A stretch of 64,000 bases of DNA from positions 62,001-126,000 of the forward strand of contig CAWETK010000006.1 in assembly GCA_963811905.1 (NCBI GenBank). Direction: 5' to 3'. A model generated the notes under the pieces. It was given only the letters and a program-made list of their open reading frames with translations. It was not told where the DNA came from and made no database searches. The stretch is from DATFVA01 sp963811905 (GTDB lineage: Bacteria > Bacteroidota > Ignavibacteria > Ignavibacteriales > Ignavibacteriaceae). Both the position numbers and the translations under genes were made by a program. Of the stretch, positions 33,559 through 42,931 are shown one piece after another. The stretch's first letter is position 1; each line of letters begins with the position of its first letter.

Positions 33559-36500
33559 TCAGGTCTGGTTAATTAATTTATTGTATTTCTTCCTGATAAT
33601 TTCGAGTTCTTTTCCAACAATTTCAACTTTTTTAGAAAGTTCATTACCCAGCATTTGAACGGTCTCATTAAATATGCCTGCTTTTGCCGCATTTTCAAGC
33701 TTTATACTTATTTCCGAAATAACATCCATTCCCAGGGTAAGACTGCTTCCTTTCAATTTATGAGAGTTGAAAAGCAGTTCTTTTGAATTCTCACTTTCTA
33801 TGGCATTTAGAATTTTGCTGATGGTTTTAGGCAGTTCGTTTATATATACATCAAATAGTTCAATGAGGAAGGCTGCATCTTCATTTGACTGTACATCCTG
33901 AAGGAAAGTTATTTTTTCTTCATTAATGATTGAGGGCTGGGGTATTTTATTTTTCTTCTTTTTCTCACTGGCTGCAATCTCTCCCCATTTCATCAGGCAG
34001 CCTCTCAGTACATCCTGCATCATCGGCTTCTGTATAAAATCACTCATCCCTGCGGCAAGACAGGCTTCTTTATTCTCTTCAATATTATTGGCGGTCATAG
34101 CAATAATAACGGGCTGATTCTCCCTTGGAATTGCATTAATTATTAAGCGGGAAGTTTCAACTCCATCCATCTCCGGCATATACATATCCATTAGAACCAG
34201 GTCGTAATGTATTTTTTGTATTGCATCAAGCACTTCCAGACCGTTAGCAGCAATATCCGCGCGGTAGCCAAGTCTTTCAAGCATCTTCAATGCAACTTTC
34301 TGGTTTACAGCATTATCTTCGGCAAGCAGAATTCTCAAAGGATACTGCATTCCCGGAAGGGTCTGTCTTGATTTCAAATCATTGTTTTTTTGATCTGTGC
34401 TGTCTTTACTTAAAAGATTTCTCAGCGTATCTCTTAAATGAATATATTTAACAGGTTTATTTATAATCGAAATCATTTCCGGCCGGGTGCCATTCCTCGG
34501 ACGTCTTGTCATTATGCCTAAAACTATAATCGGGATATTCTTTCCGGTTTTTAACTCCCGTATTTTTTCAACCAGAGTAAACCCCTCCATAAATGGCATA
34601 TGCTGATCAATTATAGCAGCATCAAAGACATCCTTTTTCAGAATATCCAGCGCCACCTGGGGATATGTAGTACGGATCGGTATCATATTCCATGAGAGAA
34701 CCTGTTCCGTTAAACTTCTCAATGAAACTTCATTGTCATCAATTATCAATACTTTTTTGTTCTCAAGCTCCTCATATTTCTGCTGATATATCTTCGACTG
34801 CAGTTCGACTCCCTCAGAAATGATAGTAAAATAAAACGAACTGCCATGGTTGATCTTACTCTCCATCCACATCTTACCCCCCATCAGTTCAGCAAGTCTT
34901 TTGCTTATTACAAGTCCGAGCCCTGTTCCGCCATAGGATCTGTTTATCGAGGCATCCAGTTGAGTGAAGGCCTGGAACAGGCGGTGCTTTTTGTTCTCCG
35001 GAATTCCGATCCCTGAATCCTTCACCATAAATTTTATTTCGTACTTATCGTTTTCAAGCAAAGCTGATGATACCGAAATGAAGATTTCACCTTCCTCAGT
35101 AAACTTCACGGCATTGCTTATAAGGTTTGTTAATATCTGCCTTACGCGTGTGACATCCCCCTTTAGTGTGGCAGGACAGTCATTATCTATATAATAAACC
35201 ATATCAAGTTTTTTCTCTGCCGCCCTGGTTGCAAGGAGATCCAGTGAATCTTCAACACATTCTCTCAGTTTAAACGGATGGGCTTCAATCTCAAGTTTCT
35301 CAGATTCTATCTTTGAAAAATCGAGGAGATCATTAATAATTACCAGGAGCTGATCCCCGCTTAACCTTATAGACTCAACATATTCTTTCTGTTCATCAGT
35401 TAATTCTGTATCAAGCAGAAGACCCGTCATTCCAATTACACCATTCATTGGAGTTCTTATTTCGTGACTCATCAGTGCAAGGAATTCACTTTTAACCCGT
35501 GCCGCATTCTCAGTTTCTATCAAAGCCTTATCAAGTTCATAATTTTTCTTTATCAGTTCATTTTTAATATTATCCTGTTTTATTACCGCGCCTATTGTAG
35601 CAGCCATTGTAGAGAGGAAGTACTCTTCATCTTCGCTCCATCGTCTGTCTGTTCTGCAGTCATCGAATCCTATGAATCCCCAGTATTTTCCATCGATCAT
35701 AATGGGGACAAGCAGAATGGATTTGATATTTCTGTCGACGAAAACTACTCTTTCGTGCGGCGGTAGTTTTTTAATAAGGAATTTAAGGGTTCTTCCATTT
35801 TCAAAATTTCCATAAAAATCCAGGGAGGCAAACCTTGAATAAGACAACCTCTGCAGAACGGGGTTTTTAATCTGAGATTCAGAATTAACCGAAGACCATT
35901 CATACAAAATGCTTACAAACATTTCCTCTGTTTCATCAATTACCTGGTGCTTGTAGATATATACCCTGTCAACTTCAGCAGCTATACCAAGTATACGCAG
36001 AGCTTTGGTTAATCCGCTTTCGAAATCAGAGGTGGATATTGCCGTTTTAGTTGCCTCTGCAATACCGGCGAGCAGACGATCTTTCTTTCTTAGTAATCTT
36101 TCGTTTGATTTTCTTTCAGAGATATCTCTCAGTATGCTAAGAAGATATTTCTTTCCGTCAAGGTTATCAATAAACGTATTTGAAACTTCAAGGTCGATTA
36201 CCATCCCGTTCCAGAGTCTGACACTCGATTCATACTTTGAGCTGAAGGAGTCATTTTTAAAGAAGTCTTTATATTTCTCTAACGCATCCCTGCCGGTGAG
36301 ATCATCATAGTGAGTAGATAAAAGCGAGCCTTCAATTTCTGCCTTATGCTTATCGATCATCTTAGCATATGCATCATTGCACATGAAAATATAGCCCTCT
36401 TCATCGGTCAGGAGCATTCCTTCTGAAGATTTGTCCCATACCGTATGGAATGTTTTTTCAGAAGATTCAAGTTTCTTCTGAGATTCGATCCTTTTACTTA

Positions 36501-36987
36501 TATCCCTCAATGTTGCCTGTGCAAAAAATTTACCGCCCAGTTCTATTATTCTTCCATTGATTTCAACAGGAATTAAACGGCCGTCTCTGTGCGTAATATC
36601 CATCAGAAGAGTAATTTCCTCCCTACCTCTGAATAATTTCAGCACCAGGCTGGTATACTCGTATATTTTTGATTCAGGAATAAAATCTGTGAAGGGTTTA
36701 CCCGTAATTTCGTACGGCTCATAACCGGACAGTTCTTTACAAGAGGGACTTATATAAGAAACCTTCCCCGAAGCAGAAAGCCTGAGTATAACATCGAGTG
36801 AAGCCTGGGTTACCAGGTTAAATTCAAGGTAAGCATCACGATAATGCTCTATCGCATTTGATAAGTCCTTGAATGCCTCCTCCTTCTGGTTACTATGTCC
36901 GTTCTGTTTTAGTAAATCCTTTAGGAGAGACTGAAGTTTTTTTAATTCTTCCAGGTTATGTTCAATATTTTGTAAATTTTTCTTCAA
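33559..36987 (-). CDS. Hybrid sensor histidine kinase (PAS-PAS-GAF-HisKA-HATPase-REC-REC-Hpt)
   Basis: Large phosphorelay protein, 1142 aa, with no transmembrane segment seen, so probably cytoplasmic. Domains in order: PAS about 50-170, PAS about 175-295, GAF about 305-475, HisKA with SHEIRTPMNGVIG (His near 511), HATPase_c (NLISNAVKFTEEG, DSGIGIP, GGTGLGL), receiver 1 (VLIIDDN, AAIIDQHMP), receiver 2 (LLAEDNAVNQK, LVLMDMYMPEMDG) and Hpt with HKLKGSS near 1080. All acceptor residues are present. Receiver 1 has a poorly conserved end (GIMTRRPRNGTR) and may be weaker. Output gene is not in the neighbourhood. It precedes the methyltransferase gene by 7 bases. Confidence 0.93.
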   Translation of the reverse strand: MKKNLQNIEHNLEELKKLQSLLKDLLKQNGHSNQKEEAFKDLSNAIEHYRDAYLEFNLVTQASLDVILRLSASGKVSYISPSCKELSGYEPYEITGKPFTDFIPESKIYEYTSLVLKLFRGREEITLLMDITHRDGRLIPVEINGRIIELGGKFFAQATLRDISKRIESQKKLESSEKTFHTVWDKSSEGMLLTDEEGYIFMCNDAYAKMIDKHKAEIEGSLLSTHYDDLTGRDALEKYKDFFKNDSFSSKYESSVRLWNGMVIDLEVSNTFIDNLDGKKYLLSILRDISERKSNERLLRKKDRLLAGIAEATKTAISTSDFESGLTKALRILGIAAEVDRVYIYKHQVIDETEEMFVSILYEWSSVNSESQIKNPVLQRLSYSRFASLDFYGNFENGRTLKFLIKKLPPHERVVFVDRNIKSILLVPIMIDGKYWGFIGFDDCRTDRRWSEDEEYFLSTMAATIGAVIKQDNIKNELIKKNYELDKALIETENAARVKSEFLALMSHEIRTPMNGVIGMTGLLLDTELTDEQKEYVESIRLSGDQLLVIINDLLDFSKIESEKLEIEAHPFKLRECVEDSLDLLATRAAEKKLDMVYYIDNDCPATLKGDVTRVRQILTNLISNAVKFTEEGEIFISVSSALLENDKYEIKFMVKDSGIGIPENKKHRLFQAFTQLDASINRSYGGTGLGLVISKRLAELMGGKMWMESKINHGSSFYFTIISEGVELQSKIYQQKYEELENKKVLIIDDNEVSLRSLTEQVLSWNMIPIRTTYPQVALDILKKDVFDAAIIDQHMPFMEGFTLVEKIRELKTGKNIPIIVLGIMTRRPRNGTRPEMISIINKPVKYIHLRDTLRNLLSKDSTDQKNNDLKSRQTLPGMQYPLRILLAEDNAVNQKVALKMLERLGYRADIAANGLEVLDAIQKIHYDLVLMDMYMPEMDGVETSRLIINAIPRENQPVIIAMTANNIEENKEACLAAGMSDFIQKPMMQDVLRGCLMKWGEIAASEKKKKNKIPQPSIINEEKITFLQDVQSNEDAAFLIELFDVYINELPKTISKILNAIESENSKELLFNSHKLKGSSLTLGMDVISEISIKLENAAKAGIFNETVQMLGNELSKKVEIVGKELEIIRKKYNKLINQT

Positions 36988-37069
36988 ATAAAGTAAAATT
37001 CACCTGGTTAAGTACCTGAATTAGATTGCTTAATTGAAAATGCCCATAGTTATAGGACTTTTCGTGTAT

Positions 37070-37234
37070 AGTGTCTCAAATTTTATTCCAGAGTGAAACA
37101 CATTCTATCAATTAGACACTTTTTACTCCCTGATAAGGTAAAGTTAATCGTTTACCCGTTTTCTTTCGGTGCCCCGATGTAGGAATTTGATTTATCAAAT
37201 TCTAGATATTGATTCATTTGATGAATCAAATTCC
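37070..37234. promoter_or_regulatory. Palindromes upstream of the tricarboxylate operon
   Basis: In the 328-bp divergent gap: AGTGTCT (37070-37076) pairs with AGACACT (37114-37120). GAATTTGA-TTTA-TCAAATTC (37183-37202) and TTGATTCAT-TTG-ATGAATCAA (37209-37229) are perfect dyads. GGAATTTGAT (37182-37191) also pairs with ATCAAATTCC (37225-37234). They lie 82-246 bases before the dehydrogenase ATG at 37316 and are good operator candidates. No T-run follows, so they are not terminators. Confidence 0.45.
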
Positions 37235-37315
37235 TTCGCGGGCGTAGTTTGCTTCACTTATAAGTATTCTCTAATTTTGATCACAATTTTTATTGAAATA
37301 TGGAGACTTTACTGT

Positions 37316-38500
37316 ATGAAAAGAACGATCGTTACTATGCCCGGTGATGGAATTGGTAAAACAGTCCTTCCGGAATCATTACGAGTACTTGAAGCAGTTG
37401 GATTTGAAGCTGAATATGTTCATGCCGATATCGGATGGGATTTCTGGTGCAAAGAAGGTAATGCTCTGCCTCAGAGGACAATTGATCTGCTTGAAAAACA
37501 TAAAATAGGTTTATTCGGAGCAATTACATCCAAACCTAAAGATGCCGCTGCAAAAGAACTTGATCCGGCTTTACAGGAAAAGGGTTTCGTTTATTTTAGT
37601 CCAATTGTCGGATTAAGACAGCATTTTAACCTGGATCTTTGCATACGCCCCTGCCGTTCGTTCAAAGGGAATCCTCTAAACTTTATAAGACGGGATGCAG
37701 AAGGCGGTTTTGAAGAACCATTGGTAGATACAGTAATTTTCAGACAAAATACCGAAGGCTTATATGCAGGAGTCGAATGGACAAATCCTCCGAAAGTTGT
37801 AAGAGATGCCCTTGAAACACATCCTAAAATGAAGGCATTTAAAAATGTCCCGAGCGAAGATATGGCTGTATCAACAAGGATTATGTCGCGTAATGCTTGC
37901 AGGCGTATTATTAGGGCTGCATTTGAATATGCAAAAAGTTATGATTATAAAAATGTAACGATATGTGAAAAACCAAACGTATTGCGGGAAACCTCCGGAT
38001 TGATGGTTAAAGAGGCTAAAATAATTGCAAAAGAATACCCTGGTATCGAACTATGGGATACTAATATTGATGCTCAGATGATGTGGCTGACAAAAAATCC
38101 GGAAATTTATGGGGTCATTGTGGCTGAGAACATGTTTGGCGATATTATAAGTGATGGTTTTGCGGGCCTGGTCGGAGGATTGGGATTTGCCTGCAGTGCA
38201 AACATAGGAGAAGAGGCTGCAGTTTTCGAACCGACGCATGGTTCAGCTCCCAAATACCAGGAGTTAAATCCCTCAATTGTAAATCCTATTGCAATGATAT
38301 TGAGTGCCTGTATGATGCTTGACCATATAGGTGAAAATGAGAAGGCGGATAAGATCAGAGCTGCAATTGCGAAAGTGGTAGAAGAAGGTAAAGTGCGTAC
38401 ATATGATATGATGAAGTTAAAAGGGAATGCTGAGGTCTTTAAACATGGAGCTTGTACATCGCAGCAAATGACGGATGCTGTTATAGCAGCATTAAAATAA
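37316..38500 (+). CDS. Isocitrate/isopropylmalate-type dehydrogenase
   Basis: NAD(P)-dependent beta-decarboxylating dehydrogenase, 394 aa from ATG 37316, which has GGAG about 12 bases upstream; the frame extends upstream to 37169 without support. Family motifs are MPGDGIGKTV, RQNTEGLYAGVEW, NDI-type metal site ENMFGDIISDGFAG and the cofactor loop EPTHGSAPKYQ. The substrate loop reads PIVGLRQHFNLDLCIRP, unlike standard isocitrate or isopropylmalate enzymes, so its hydroxyacid is uncertain: isocitrate, homoisocitrate or an alkyl variant. It heads the block to 47391 that includes aconitase- and citrate-lyase-like genes. Confidence 0.9.
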   Translation: MKRTIVTMPGDGIGKTVLPESLRVLEAVGFEAEYVHADIGWDFWCKEGNALPQRTIDLLEKHKIGLFGAITSKPKDAAAKELDPALQEKGFVYFSPIVGLRQHFNLDLCIRPCRSFKGNPLNFIRRDAEGGFEEPLVDTVIFRQNTEGLYAGVEWTNPPKVVRDALETHPKMKAFKNVPSEDMAVSTRIMSRNACRRIIRAAFEYAKSYDYKNVTICEKPNVLRETSGLMVKEAKIIAKEYPGIELWDTNIDAQMMWLTKNPEIYGVIVAENMFGDIISDGFAGLVGGLGFACSANIGEEAAVFEPTHGSAPKYQELNPSIVNPIAMILSACMMLDHIGENEKADKIRAAIAKVVEEGKVRTYDMMKLKGNAEVFKHGACTSQQMTDAVIAALK

Positions 38501-38538
38501 TTACTGTTTAGGGATGTTTCATCTATCTGAGAGGTATC

Positions 38539-40188
38539 ATGATGAACGGAATCACACTAATTCTATTTGCTATTGTCTTCTATGCGATAGCATACCGTTT
38601 ATATGGTAAATTCATTTCCAATAAATTAAAGATAAATGCAGATAAAGAAACTCCATCGCATACTCTTTATGATGGGGTTGACTATGTTCCTGCAAAAACG
38701 CCGGTACTATTGGGTCATCATTTTGCATCCATTGCAGGTGCCGGTCCAATTGTCGGTCCGGTAATAGCCGCCGGCTTCGGGTGGTTTCCAGTTTACATCT
38801 GGGTGCTGATAGGAGCTGTTTTTATCGGCGGAGTACATGATTATACCACAATCATAGCATCGATAAGACACCAGTCGAAATCCATAGGTTTTATAATTGA
38901 AAAATATATTGGAATCAGCGGAAAGAAATTATTCCTTCTTTTTGCCTGGGCAACGCTGATACTGGTTATTGCAGTATTTACAATTATTGTAGCAGATACA
39001 TTCGCAAGTATTCCGGCCGCCGGTACATCATCCATTCTTTTTATGCTGTTAGCCATATTATTCGGACTTTCAATTTACAGATTCAAGGTACCTTTATGGA
39101 TTGCGTCAATTGTTGGTGTGGTTCTTCTTTTTACTTGTATCCCTCTTGGAGAAATGTTCCCTCTTCATCTGACTAAGCTCATCTGGCAATTAATACTTTT
39201 CGGATATATATTCATAGCATCAGTTGCTCCTGTATGGATTTTACTCCAGCCGCGCGATTATTTGAATTCTTACTTTTTATACGCGTTAATGATCGGCGGA
39301 GTAGTCGGCGTCTTTTTTGCTTCACCAAATATGAATATTCCTGCAGTCGCTGCCTTCTCCCTGGACAAGGTAGGTTATCTCTTCCCTGCCCTTTTCGTAA
39401 CGGTGGCGTGCGGAGCAGTTAGCGGATTTCATTCAATTGTTGCAAGCGGCACCACAGCAAAACAACTGAACAAAGAGACAGACGGAAAGTTGATTGGATA
39501 TGGCGGTATGCTCATTGAAGGAGTTCTTGCAGTATTAGCACTTATAGCAGTCTCTGCGCTGGGGGGTGCACAGTTCACTGAAATAATGGTAAATAAAGGT
39601 CCGGTTGCCGCTTTCTCAATCGGAGTAGCAAATTTCATAGAAAGTATTCCTTTTCTCCCGGTAACTGCTGCAACAGCCACAAACTTTGTAGCTCTTGCAG
39701 TTGCAGCGTTTGCATTGACTTCACTTGATACAGCAACAAGGCTCGGCAGGTATACTTTCCAGGAATTTTTCGAAATAAGCGGAAGTAAAGAACAACCGTT
39801 CTTTGTAAAAAACAGGTTTGCTGCAACTGGTATAACTGTTTTCTTCGGTGCGGCATTAACTTTCAGCGGACAGACAATGTCAATCTGGCCTGTCTTTGGT
39901 AGTGCCAATCAGCTCCTGGCTGCTCTTGCACTACTCGCAATCACTGTGTGGGTAGCCAATTTAAAGGAGAACTATTTGTTTGTGCTTATTCCTATGCTGT
40001 TTATGTTCGGTGTAACACTGACAGCCTTAGGAATGCTATTCTACACGAATATCTCCAGCGGTAATTATATACTTTCGTTTATTTCCGTTCTTTTGTTCCT
40101 GCTGGCGATCCTCCTGGGAATTAAAGCTTACACAGTACTGGTTCATAAGTCACCCCAAAAGATCAAAAAGGAATTAATTACTCAGTAA
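38539..40188 (+). CDS. CstA-family transporter (carbon starvation protein)
   Basis: Inner-membrane transporter, 549 aa with about 14 hydrophobic helices. Typical motifs: LLGHHFASIAGAGPIVGPV, GVHDYTTIIASIRHQ, SGFHSIVASGTTAKQL and SLDTATRLGRYTFQEF. Known family members carry peptides or pyruvate. Within this block it would supply an organic acid, which is inference. Start ATGATG at 38539; the second ATG is equally possible. GAGAGGTATC precedes it. It ends 9 bases before the HD-like gene. Confidence 0.9.
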   Translation: MMNGITLILFAIVFYAIAYRLYGKFISNKLKINADKETPSHTLYDGVDYVPAKTPVLLGHHFASIAGAGPIVGPVIAAGFGWFPVYIWVLIGAVFIGGVHDYTTIIASIRHQSKSIGFIIEKYIGISGKKLFLLFAWATLILVIAVFTIIVADTFASIPAAGTSSILFMLLAILFGLSIYRFKVPLWIASIVGVVLLFTCIPLGEMFPLHLTKLIWQLILFGYIFIASVAPVWILLQPRDYLNSYFLYALMIGGVVGVFFASPNMNIPAVAAFSLDKVGYLFPALFVTVACGAVSGFHSIVASGTTAKQLNKETDGKLIGYGGMLIEGVLAVLALIAVSALGGAQFTEIMVNKGPVAAFSIGVANFIESIPFLPVTAATATNFVALAVAAFALTSLDTATRLGRYTFQEFFEISGSKEQPFFVKNRFAATGITVFFGAALTFSGQTMSIWPVFGSANQLLAALALLAITVWVANLKENYLFVLIPMLFMFGVTLTALGMLFYTNISSGNYILSFISVLLFLLAILLGIKAYTVLVHKSPQKIKKELITQ

Positions 40189-40197
40189 GAGGAGTCT

Positions 40198-40731
40198 ATG
40201 CGGAATAAAGTATTAGAGATCTGGCCGGAAATTAATTGGATAAAAAATGAAGAGTTAAAAGAAAAAACTCTTCAGTGCTGGATTTATGCAATCGAAAACA
40301 GCGTCCTTAGTCCTGAGGATTTGCAGGTAATCCCATTTTCTCTTCTTATTAAAGACTGCAGCATTTCATTTATGAATCATAAAAGGACTGCTGTGCAGCT
40401 ATCTGTAGACATAGCAAACAGAATGAAAGAGAACTTCGGCAGTGAGATAAAAATTGATATGGATATGCTTATTTCGGGGGCGATCCTCATCGATGTTGGA
40501 AAACTTGTGGAGTATGATAAAGTTGACGGGAAGCTGACCACGAGCAAAGCGGGTAAACTACTTCGGCATCCTTTCAGCGGCGTTTCAATTGCTGACCGTT
40601 TCGGGCTTCCTCCCGAGGTTCAGCATATTATAGCCTATCACGCAAAGGAAGGCGATCTTGCAAAGAGAAGTGTGGAGGCAATCATAGTACATCACGCTGA
40701 CTTTGTTTCATTTGAACCGTTTAAAGCATAA
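40198..40731 (+). CDS. HD-domain-like protein with altered metal motif
   Basis: Protein of 177 aa with the HD-domain layout: HKRTAVQLSVDIANRM (first His), then the position of the HD dyad reads GAILIDVGK, then LLRHPFSGVSIADRFGLPPE and IAYHAKEGD, and VHHADF. In active HD phosphohydrolases the second motif is LHDxGK; here the His is replaced by Ile while the Asp stays. The domain may therefore be non-catalytic or use fewer metals. It sits between transporter and aconitase genes with short gaps and probably shares their transcript. A regulatory role is a guess. Confidence 0.8.
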   Translation: MRNKVLEIWPEINWIKNEELKEKTLQCWIYAIENSVLSPEDLQVIPFSLLIKDCSISFMNHKRTAVQLSVDIANRMKENFGSEIKIDMDMLISGAILIDVGKLVEYDKVDGKLTTSKAGKLLRHPFSGVSIADRFGLPPEVQHIIAYHAKEGDLAKRSVEAIIVHHADFVSFEPFKA

Positions 40732-40770
40732 CATTTTTTGAATTTTGAAGATTGAAGTAAGGATGAATAT

Positions 40771-42733
40771 ATGAGTCAAACATTAATTGAAAAGATAGCT
40801 CAGAAATATGCAGTGGGACTGGAACCCGGCCAGAAAGTTCACGCCGGGGATTATTTATCTATAAAGCCTGCCTACGTTATGACACACGACAATACTGGTG
40901 CCGTAATACCTAAATTTAAATCTATCGGGGCCAGTAAGCTCGCAAACCCGCGTCAGGTAGTTCATACTCTCGATCATAACGTACAGGATAAAAGTGAAAA
41001 AAATCTTGAGAAGTATAAAAAGATAGAAGAGTTTTCAAAAAGTATGGGCGCCGACTTCTACCCTGCAGGCAGAGGAATTGGACACCAGATCATGGTTGAG
41101 GAAGGTTATGCATGGCCCGGCACAATGGCAGTTGCTTCAGACAGTCATTCCAATATGTATGGCGGTATAGGATGTCTGGGAACCCCTGTTGTAAGGACTG
41201 ATGCTGCTGCAATATGGGCTACTGGAAGAACATGGTGGCAGGTGCCGCCGATTGCAAAGGTTGAGCTCAAAGGACATTTAAGGAAAGGTGTAACAGGTAA
41301 GGACCTGATAATTGCACTCTGCGGTTTCTTTAATAATGACGAAGTACTTAACCACGCAATAGAGTTTACCGGGGAAGGAGTCGGAAACCTTTCTATAGAA
41401 GAGAGGCTGACTATTTCAAATATGACCACTGAGTGGGGAGCACTTGCCGGTGTTTTTATAGTTGATGATAGAACAATTAAATGGCTGAAAAAAAGAGCTG
41501 AGTTTATCTCAAAGAGAGGACTTGGAAAAAGTAAATTCTGATGCTGACGGTAATGGTACCCATCCTCGAATGAATATTAAGCATATTGAAGAACTCGAGA
41601 AAAATATTCCCGAAGCGGATAAAGATGCTTTTTATGCGAAAGAACTGACCATTGATCTCTCTACCATTGAGCCGCTTGTGTCCGGCCCTAATACAGTAAA
41701 GACTATGACCCCTGTCTCAGGATTAAATAACATAAAAATAAATAAGGCCTACCTTGTCTCCTGTGTAAACAGCCGTGTGGATGATATCGCTGAAGCAGCA
41801 TCTATTGTGAAAGGAAAGAAAGTTGCAGATGGGGTACAATTTTATATTGCTGCGGCATCAAGTGAAGTTCAGGCTGAAAGCGAAAAGCAGGGTTACTGGC
41901 AGACTTTGATTGATTCAGGTGCTATTCCCCTTCCCCCGGGATGCGGTCCTTGTATAGGTCTGGGAGTAGGTCTGCTGGAGGATGGTGAGGTAGGAATTTC
42001 TGCGACTAACAGAAACTTCAAAGGCAGAATGGGTTCTCCGAATGCCCAGGCATATCTTGCTTCGCCTGCTGTAGTTGCAGCTTCAGCTATTGCCGGGAAT
42101 ATTTCGTATCAATGGTCAGAACAGAAGAAGCAGCTTCTGGGAGAAATAAAAGTTAATGAAAAACAGGAATCAGAGTCTGAAGAAGTAAAAGTAATCGAAG
42201 GTTTTCCTAAACTGGTAGAGGGAGAATTAATATTCTGTAACCAGGATAATCTTAATACAGATGGTATTTTCCCCGGTAAGTATACATATATCGATGACTT
42301 TACTCCGAAGCAGCAGTCAGAAGTGGTTATGGAAAACTATGATCCCGAATTTGTTAAGAAAGCCAAAGAAGGTGATATACTGGTCAGCGGATTTAATTTC
42401 GGTACAGGATCATCAAGGGAGCAGGCAGCTACTGCATTAAAATATAAAGGAATAAAAATAGTTATTGCCGGATCATTCAGCGAAACATATAAACGGAATG
42501 CTTTGAATAACGGCTTTCTTATTATCGAATGCCCGAAGCTGGTAAATGATCTTAAATCTAAATTCGGAAAAGAAAGTTTAACGGTTAAAACGGAAATAAC
42601 AGCAGAAATTGACTTCTCAAAATCAAAAATCAGGATAAATGAAAAGACGTACTCAATCGATCCAGTCGGAGTACCGGCTCAGGAACTTATAGTCTACGGT
42701 GGTTTGGAAGAGTGGGTTAAAAACAATCTATAA
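40771..42733 (+). pseudogene. Aconitase-family hydratase (fused large and small parts), frameshifted
   Basis: Iron-sulfur hydro-lyase that would interconvert citrate-like and isocitrate-like acids. The first frame (40771-41541) carries the N-terminal part and the second (from about 41522) the rest to 42733; together about 654 aa. Removing one G in GG at 41524-41525 joins SKRGL-EKVNSDADGNGTHP without loss. All three cluster cysteines are present in the second part (SCVNSRVDD and GCGPCIGLG). The swivel domain with GFNFGTGSSREQA is fused at the C-terminus. The layout is that of LeuCD-type or homoaconitase-like fusions. If the shift is real, this step of the pathway is lost. Confidence 0.85.
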
Positions 42734-42791
42734 TTTAATAAAACTCAAATTTAACTGATTGGATAGATACAAACTGATTGTTTGATGGGAG

Positions 42792-42904
42792 CTATTTAAT
42801 CTCTTAAATGTGTTTCTCATTGAAATTTTATATATAAATACTAATTGTGGAATATCTACATTATCTGTTTAGATCTATTTAATCCCTTAAATCTGTGTTC
42901 CATT
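42792..42904. promoter_or_regulatory. Direct repeat of a small dyad upstream of the PrpD gene
   Basis: CTATTTAATCTCTTAAAT (42792-42809) and CTATTTAATCCCTTAAAT (42875-42892) are repeated 83 bases apart, and similarity continues to about 30 bases in all (25 of 30 match). Each contains the dyad ATTTAA-4-TTAAAT. The second lies about 30 bases before the ATG at 42932. They may be regulator sites inside the block. Confidence 0.4.
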
Positions 42905-42931
42905 TTTTCAACGATATTTTAATAGGGAACT

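Noticed and set aside
37169..37315. Upstream extension of the dehydrogenase frame
   Set aside because: The first 49 residues cover the palindromic control region and have no family similarity; the ATG at 37316 starts exactly at the conserved N-terminus.
39429..39908. 159-codon minus-strand frame opposite the CstA gene
   Set aside because: The CstA frame on the plus strand has family motifs across the same bases; the antisense frame does not.
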